From Moraxella bovis (lineage in GTDB: Bacteria; Pseudomonadota; Gammaproteobacteria; Pseudomonadales; Moraxellaceae), in contig NZ_MUXV01000017.1 in the NCBI RefSeq assembly GCF_002014975.1, positions 1 to 39,275 on the forward strand: a stretch of 39,275 nucleotides of DNA, in the 5' to 3' direction. Below the pieces are notes generated by a model. That model was not told the DNA's origin and made no database searches. It was given only the letters and a program-made list of their open reading frames with translations. This document shows positions 34,321 through 39,275 of this stretch, in pieces (position 1 is the stretch's first letter; every line of letters starts with the position of its first letter). A program made the position numbers and the translations under genes.

Positions 34321-34399
34321 CTTTCCAACCCCCGATTTTTATAGATTTTTACAAACTTCAAACCCAGTGTTTATAAGGGTTTATTTTTAGTTTGGAAAG
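34321..34399. repeat. 79-bp inverted-repeat element, uninterrupted copy
   Basis: It is bounded by CTTTCCAA and TTGGAAAG, perfect 8-bp inverted repeats. It matches the split element at 16623-16988 over its whole length (GATTTTT-x-TAGATTTTTA, AAACTTCAA, AGTTTGGAAAGAGATTTAAT). It has no coding capacity. Its place is the gap between the M48 and HolD-like genes. Confidence 0.75.
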
Positions 34400-34458
34400 A
34401 GATTTAATATACATCACAGACTTGCAAGGGCTGGTTCTGCATGCTCTTTTGATGACTT

Positions 34459-34488
34459 TGTTGATAAGGCGTGCTCAGCAACCCCTAC
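34459..34488. repeat. Partial copy of the palindromic element at 32077-32136
   Basis: AAGGCGTGCTCAGCAACCCCTACA resembles the right half of the 32077-32136 block (TAGGCGTGCTCAGCACAGCCCTACG). The left half is lost or too diverged to see. Confidence 0.4.
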
Positions 34489-34544
34489 ACCCAAATATCA
34501 TTGTGTTTGTAGTAATTTTAAAGTTTTGTGGCTATTATTGAAAA

Positions 34545-36941
34545 TCAATACAAAACAAATTCATCATCAGGACACCAATATTGATGTAAGGTTAGTAATA
34601 TTTCATAATCACGCTCACAAAATATCCCATCGCCCAATAAAGCGGTATGTAGTGTATCAATATATCGCTTAGCCGTCAATGTATTTTTCTGCTGATATTT
34701 TAACAGCCATAACGCCATATCCATCACACTAAATGCACTCATGACTTGCATTAATTTTTTCATGTCTGTCTCATCAATCACAATCTCATGATTGATAAGC
34801 CGAATCAACCGTTGTATGCTTGCACGGCATTTTATGTCATCGCCATCATCATAATGAGCCATAACCATATATATCATTACTGTTATCATTATCCAATCAT
34901 TCATGTCCATGTCATATTTATGATACATGAATGTCAGTTTTTGTAACAATGGCTTATCAGCAATATCCATATCATCGGCAAATATCGCCAATAAACGATA
35001 TAAATGCATGCTCTGCCATAATAGACTCAAATCATCATGATGATTGTCTTGATGATGTAACCCATTGATAAAATCCAACAGATGATGAACGTCATTTTTT
35101 AATAAAGCCCGTTTATCATCATGTTCCAAATCCTTGATAATACGCTGATAAATCAGCATTAATAAACCATTATCAATGCGTCTATCCATCTCTGCCACAG
35201 TTTTTAATAAAGACTTATCTATTTTTATGGTATCACTATTATCTGATTTTATATAAAAAATATTTGCTAAATTAAGCGAGTCGCATAAATAAAATCCATC
35301 ATTATCATGGCAAAAGACAATCGCATAAAACAGCGAAAATAATTTACTCATGGGGCGATGTAGGTCATCATTACGTAAATAACGAGCGATGATAAGGGGC
35401 AATGTCATGCTTTTGACATGAGTCATATTAACATGATGAATATTTTTTAATTCATAATCGGCTCTGGCTTGTTTGGGGTACATCATCTCACCTTGGGCTT
35501 GCCATGATTTATCCACAACCAGCCTGCCATTAACCACTTTATCTTGTGATATTTCAATGTCATTTTTATAAATGGCGATATCAATCACTTTTTGATTATC
35601 ACCAGAATTCACAAATAAATGAGCATCTTTATCTTTACCCATATCTTTATTATCACATAATACAAACTCCACGGTTTTATAATCACTCACGCCTGATTTT
35701 TTATGCCAATCAATAAACATCATCTTATCATGGGTTTGTTGTAATACATCCACATCCAAGTCATCAATCACCATCTTGGCAAAGTCATCATAATAATGTT
35801 CATCCAACGCCAGTATTCGCTCATGATTGCTCGGGTGCGTGCTACCCGTATGCCCCATTCGCTCCCGCCAGTTGATAGACATCTGGGTATCTTGGGGATT
35901 TAGAAAGAAAAAATAACTCAAATGCGTGGTATAGCGTTTTTGAGCATGTGCCAAATACGGCGTTCGTTGCAGGGTTTGTAATAATTTTGCCACGCCATCG
36001 CTACGGGTTAATTGCACCGATGTTGCATCCGCCAAAAACTCACGCTGACGATTAAAATGCTGTTTTATCCATTCGCTACTTGCCATGCCTAAAAAGCCCA
36101 ATAAGCGAATTACCAAAGAAATAAACTCTATGGACAATCGCCCCGTACCCATCACAATCACATATTCTTGGCGTTCACCTTTATCATCTTGGTATTGATA
36201 GCGTTTGGCTTTGGGTTTTTGTCGCCATTTGGACAGCCATTCTAAGCCATCGGCAACATCATAAAGCCATGACAGACCTGACATTAAGACATACATTTGC
36301 ACATTTAATTTGGCATCGCCATGTAAAATATGCCCATATTCATGCCCAATAAGCCCATAAAGACTTTCATTATCTAATTCTAACGCCCCTTTACTGACAA
36401 CGAGCATCATATTTGCTTGATTAACCCCTGCCACAAAGGCATTCACCCCCGTCTCATCCATGACGTATAATTTAGGCAAAGTAATGTTTGAGGCAATCGC
36501 TAACTGCTCGGCAAATTCATAATACCGCCGATATTTTGGTTTAAAGTCTTTGATGTCTTTGGCATAAATCACCTGCTGTCTTTTTTTCTTTTTATTATCT
36601 TCATCATCATTAAAATGATTAATAGGCAAATCCACGCCTGACATATTAATAAATAAGCGTGTGACATCAATGTCTTTTAACAAAAAGTCATTATCATGGC
36701 TGATTTTGTTATAATGATACAAAACACTCATGATAAAATAACTGGGCACAAGAATCAGCACCCAAAACCATGCAAAACCACCCAAATCACCAAAAATAAC
36801 ATACCATATTATCATAAAAAATAATAAGGCAAGCAATACATGAACCATCATCGCCATGACAAATAACGCATATAACACCATGCTGTTTCTTTTGTAATGG
36901 CGTTGTAATTCAAAAAAGTTTTGATAAATTCGCTGTGGCAT
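34545..36941 (-). CDS. M48-family membrane metalloprotease with large C-terminal extension
   Basis: The 798 aa begin with two membrane helices (about 20-75). An HtpX-like catalytic domain follows, with the zinc motif HEYGH at about 200-204 and the third ligand in FLADATS at about 300. Typical HtpX proteins are about 290 aa. The 400 residues beyond about 410 are Asp/His-rich and mostly helical-looking, with no recognised domain. HtpX-type proteases degrade misfolded inner-membrane proteins. It lies 14 bases downstream of lemA. LemA and M48 proteases are a recurring pair in bacteria. Confidence 0.85.
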   Translation of the reverse strand: MPQRIYQNFFELQRHYKRNSMVLYALFVMAMMVHVLLALLFFMIIWYVIFGDLGGFAWFWVLILVPSYFIMSVLYHYNKISHDNDFLLKDIDVTRLFINMSGVDLPINHFNDDEDNKKKKRQQVIYAKDIKDFKPKYRRYYEFAEQLAIASNITLPKLYVMDETGVNAFVAGVNQANMMLVVSKGALELDNESLYGLIGHEYGHILHGDAKLNVQMYVLMSGLSWLYDVADGLEWLSKWRQKPKAKRYQYQDDKGERQEYVIVMGTGRLSIEFISLVIRLLGFLGMASSEWIKQHFNRQREFLADATSVQLTRSDGVAKLLQTLQRTPYLAHAQKRYTTHLSYFFFLNPQDTQMSINWRERMGHTGSTHPSNHERILALDEHYYDDFAKMVIDDLDVDVLQQTHDKMMFIDWHKKSGVSDYKTVEFVLCDNKDMGKDKDAHLFVNSGDNQKVIDIAIYKNDIEISQDKVVNGRLVVDKSWQAQGEMMYPKQARADYELKNIHHVNMTHVKSMTLPLIIARYLRNDDLHRPMSKLFSLFYAIVFCHDNDGFYLCDSLNLANIFYIKSDNSDTIKIDKSLLKTVAEMDRRIDNGLLMLIYQRIIKDLEHDDKRALLKNDVHHLLDFINGLHHQDNHHDDLSLLWQSMHLYRLLAIFADDMDIADKPLLQKLTFMYHKYDMDMNDWIMITVMIYMVMAHYDDGDDIKCRASIQRLIRLINHEIVIDETDMKKLMQVMSAFSVMDMALWLLKYQQKNTLTAKRYIDTLHTALLGDGIFCERDYEILLTLHQYWCPDDEFVLY

Positions 36942-36955
36942 ACATCACCAATACA

Positions 36956-37546
36956 TCAAAGACTGACCGTTGGTGCAACATCAATGGCGGATTTATCAGC
37001 AAACTCTAATTGTGCTATTGGCATAAACCCAAACCAATTTGCCACTAAATTATTGGGAAAACTCTCACGTTGGTTATTATAAAACATCACGCTGTCATTA
37101 TAAAACTGACGGGCAAATCCAATGCGATTTTCGGTATTTTTAATCTCATCAGAGAGCTCTTTTAGGGCAGAATCGGCTTTTAATTCAGGGTAATTTTCTA
37201 CCACGGCATAAAAACTGCCCAACGCCCGAGACAGGTTGCTCTCAGCATTTGCCAGTTTGGCAAGCCCATCCGTGCCTGACAGCCCTGCACCTTTAAGAGC
37301 ATCCAATCCACTTTTGGCGATGTTTCTGGCTTCGGTCACTTGGGTTAGTACCTGCTCTTCGTGGGTCATGTAGCGTTTGGCGACATTGACGAGATTGGGT
37401 ATTAAGTCGTGGCGACGTTTGAGCTGAACATCAATCTGTGCCAGTCCGTTTACCACTTGGTTTCTTAGACGAACCAGTGCGTTATACACCGCTATCAAAA
37501 AGCCGATGATAACTGCCAATATGATGAGTGTTACGATGATGGCCAT
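36956..37546 (-). CDS. LemA family protein
   Basis: LemA proteins have one N-terminal membrane anchor and a four-helix bundle. Here the anchor is IIVTLIILAVIIGFLIAVYNAL (about 3-24), followed by the conserved QVVNGLAQIDVQLKRRHDLIPNLVNVAKRYMTHE. The C-terminal helix has ELSDEIKNTENRIGFARQFYNDSVMFYNNQRESFPNNLVA. 196 aa, family length. It is the first gene of an operon with the M48 protease. Proposed roles are in protein quality control at the membrane, but the biochemical role is not settled. Confidence 0.92.
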   Translation of the reverse strand: MAIIVTLIILAVIIGFLIAVYNALVRLRNQVVNGLAQIDVQLKRRHDLIPNLVNVAKRYMTHEEQVLTQVTEARNIAKSGLDALKGAGLSGTDGLAKLANAESNLSRALGSFYAVVENYPELKADSALKELSDEIKNTENRIGFARQFYNDSVMFYNNQRESFPNNLVANWFGFMPIAQLEFADKSAIDVAPTVSL

Positions 37547-37623
37547 AATTTTTCCTTATTTTTACGAAATTTTGCCCTAACACAAAATTTTACTGTTAAA
37601 AGTCATCAAGATGAATTAAAATA

Positions 37624-37824
37624 GGACGTGTTGAATATTGGTATTTGCAATGAAAAATGAGAAAAATCGCACGTTTTTCAAGGAAAAACGCAGGCTGATA
37701 GTCATTTTATCAGACAAGTTTTTGACTTCGAGCCACAAGATTTAGCCATTTTTCATGCAAAAATTGATTGGAGTCATTAAATTTTATCACATTGTATAAA
37801 ATGTTATCAATGTTCAACACGCCC
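37624..37824. mobile_element. 201-bp MITE-like element, second copy
   Basis: The ends GGACGTGTTGAA and TTCAACACGCCC are near-perfect 12-bp inverted repeats (one mismatch). Each end is flanked by TA (37622-37623 and 37825-37826), consistent with a TA target duplication. Interior blocks match the copy at 16669-16953. It lies in the gap between lemA and rodA, with no coding capacity. Confidence 0.7.
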
Positions 37825-37883
37825 TAATATGTTTTGATAAAAATATCAGTCGCCGATACATCAGGTAACTTACACGACCATCT

Positions 37884-37889
37884 TATAAT
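37884..37889 (+). promoter_or_regulatory. Possible -10 element for rodA
   Basis: A perfect TATAAT lies 79 bases before the rodA start codon. No good -35 is seen 16-18 bases upstream (TCAGGT region), so the call is tentative. Confidence 0.35.
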
Positions 37890-37968
37890 TTATCATGAAA
37901 TCCGCCAACTATCAGCAATTTTTTGATAAATTTTATCAAAAGTTCATCCAACCGCACCACGACTTGCC

Positions 37969-39111
37969 ATGAGAGAAGAACAGTACCGATTTTCACGCCA
38001 AAGCCATCACTTCGTTGGGCGAGATTTAGAGCCGAGCGTGTGGCAACGCATTCACATCGACCCGTGGCTGACCCTGATTTTGTTCAGTATCTGCTTTGTG
38101 GGCTTGACGGTGCTATACAGTGCGTCCACGCAAAACACCGCCATGGTCATCCGACAAATGGTGAGCTATGGCATTGCCTTTGTGGTCATGGCAGTCATGG
38201 CACAGATTCCCCCGACTTTTTATCGCACACTAAGCCCTATTTTTTATGTATTGGGGCTGATTTTGTTGGTACTCGTTGAGATTATTGGCGAAGTTCGCAT
38301 GGGGGCGAGGCGTTGGATTGGCATCCCTGGCTTTGGTAGCGTTCAGCCGTCTGAGTTCATGAAACTTGGCATGCCGATGATGTGTGCGTGGTATCTATCC
38401 AGAAAGGAGCTACCACCAAGCATTCCCACGGTCTTTACCACGCTTGCCATCATCGCTGTGCCTGTGATACTCATCGCCAAAGAACCTGATTTGGGGACGT
38501 CTATTTTGGTGGCAGCCAGTGGTATGTTTGTGCTGTTTTTGTCGGGGTTGCCTTGGTGGATGATTGGTGGGGCAATTGCGGTATTCATTCCTTTTGTGTG
38601 GGGCTTGTGGAATTTTTACATGCACGACTACCAAAAAACCCGTGTCATGACCCTAGTTGACCCCGAAGCGGACGCCTTGGGAGCAGGTTGGAACATCATC
38701 CAATCAAAAACCGCCATCGGTTCGGGTGGCTTGACAGGCAAAGGCTATCTAGAAGGCACGCAGTCGCACTTACACTTTTTGCCCGAAGGTCATACCGACT
38801 TTGCCATCGCGGCGTTTAGTGAAGAATTTGGTTTGGCAGGCGTGGGTCTGTTGCTGTTCTTTTATCTGTGCTTACTGGCTCGTTCTTTTTATATTGCCGT
38901 TGTCAATCCTGACACTTATTGTCGTCTGCTCGCTGGGGCATTGACCATGTCATTTTTTGTCTATATTTTTGTGAATATGGGCATGGTCAGTGGCATACTG
39001 CCCGTGGTTGGCGTGCCTTTGCCATTTATCAGTTATGGCGGTACGGCAGTGATTACTCTGATGGCAGGCTTTGGACTGCTAACCTGCGTGCATACTCATA
39101 CCAAGCAGTAG
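37969..39111 (+). CDS. rodA: Rod-shape SEDS peptidoglycan glycosyltransferase RodA
   Basis: RodA polymerises lipid II into glycan strands in the elongasome with PBP2. The 380-aa polytopic protein starts with a soluble N-terminus (MREEQYRFSRQSHHF) and DPWLTLILFSICFVGLTVLYSAS. Key SEDS motifs are GARRWIGIPGFGSVQPSEFMKL, and HFLPEGHTDFAIAAFSEEFGL with the catalytic Asp at about residue 276. GVPLPFISYGG ends the core. Length matches E. coli (370 aa). mrdA, which often precedes rodA, is not nearby; the gene stands alone. Confidence 0.97.
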   Translation: MREEQYRFSRQSHHFVGRDLEPSVWQRIHIDPWLTLILFSICFVGLTVLYSASTQNTAMVIRQMVSYGIAFVVMAVMAQIPPTFYRTLSPIFYVLGLILLVLVEIIGEVRMGARRWIGIPGFGSVQPSEFMKLGMPMMCAWYLSRKELPPSIPTVFTTLAIIAVPVILIAKEPDLGTSILVAASGMFVLFLSGLPWWMIGGAIAVFIPFVWGLWNFYMHDYQKTRVMTLVDPEADALGAGWNIIQSKTAIGSGGLTGKGYLEGTQSHLHFLPEGHTDFAIAAFSEEFGLAGVGLLLFFYLCLLARSFYIAVVNPDTYCRLLAGALTMSFFVYIFVNMGMVSGILPVVGVPLPFISYGGTAVITLMAGFGLLTCVHTHTKQ

Positions 39112-39137
39112 GACACAATACCTTCTGTCGCTATTTT

Positions 39138-39170
39138 AAAACCGTATGTCATAAAATGATGTACGGTTTT
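39138..39170 (+). terminator. Rho-independent terminator of rodA
   Basis: AAAACCGTA and TACGGTTTT pair over 9 bases with a further 4-bp inner stem and an AT-rich loop. The T run fits a plus-strand terminator starting 27 bases after the rodA stop. Confidence 0.8.
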
Positions 39171-39263
39171 GTTATAAATCATGTTAAGATAAGAACATGA
39201 CAGATTTATGACAAAAAATCATAAATAATGGTTGGGAAAGCCCTTTATTTTGTCAAATTTTTT

Positions 39264-39275
39264 GTCTCTAGCCCA
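39264..39275. repeat. Possible insertion-sequence terminus at right window edge
   Basis: The window ends in GTCTCTAGCCCA. Its last ten bases are the exact reverse complement of bases 8-17. This fits the outward end of a second IS copy lying beyond the window. Ten bases is a short match and this is an inference. Confidence 0.3.

Overview
The window looks like a chromosomal segment from a Moraxella-like member of the Moraxellaceae. Grounds: a moderately AT-rich gammaproteobacterial gene set, an Hfq with a very long Gly/Asp/Phe-rich tail as in Moraxella and Acinetobacter, a kdsD-kdsC-lptC-lptA-lptB cluster, a hfq-miaA-tsaE neighbourhood, and small AT-rich inverted-repeat elements between genes. 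The species cannot be fixed from the sequence alone. The two extreme ends carry the same short motif in inverted orientation, so the window may lie between two copies of one insertion sequence.

Layout: 1-1100 holds two small, related membrane-protein genes that both appear frameshifted. 1092-8904 (minus) holds mfd, ppiD, a broken DUF1345 membrane protein gene, a MarC-family gene and a lipoprotein gene. 9037-10754 (minus) holds a Bcp peroxiredoxin coupled to a GT4 glycosyltransferase. 10940-12963 (plus) holds an adenine-permease-like AzgA gene and an acidic protein of unknown function. 13108-15048 (minus) holds an SMR efflux gene with its TetR regulator, then queC. 15277-16584 (plus) is a second AzgA-family purine permease. 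16.6-17.0 kb is a nested repeat region. 17014-20448 (minus) makes and exports LPS precursors (kdsD, kdsC, lptC, lptA, lptB). 20610-24201 (minus) reads queD, a TacA-type antitoxin, a TacT-type toxin broken by a stop codon, tsaE, miaA, hfq. 24338-26339 (minus) is tonB-exbB-exbD behind a Fur-box-like palindrome. An AI-2E family membrane protein, ilvD, a small XRE/lipoprotein/membrane cassette, gloB, serC, a HolD-like protein, a LemA/M48 protease pair and rodA complete the window.

The main regulatory observation is an identical 14-bp inverted repeat (ACCGACTGGTCGGT) in front of the SMR-tetR operon and, 18 kb away, inside the gloB promoter, where it fills most of the 17-bp spacer between the -35 and -10 elements. 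This predicts one TetR-family repressor controlling both a small multidrug exporter and glyoxalase II. Other notable points are a type II TacAT-like module whose toxin reading frame is cut before its catalytic Tyr, a transposon-like repeat inserted exactly inside another repeat, and several decayed genes.
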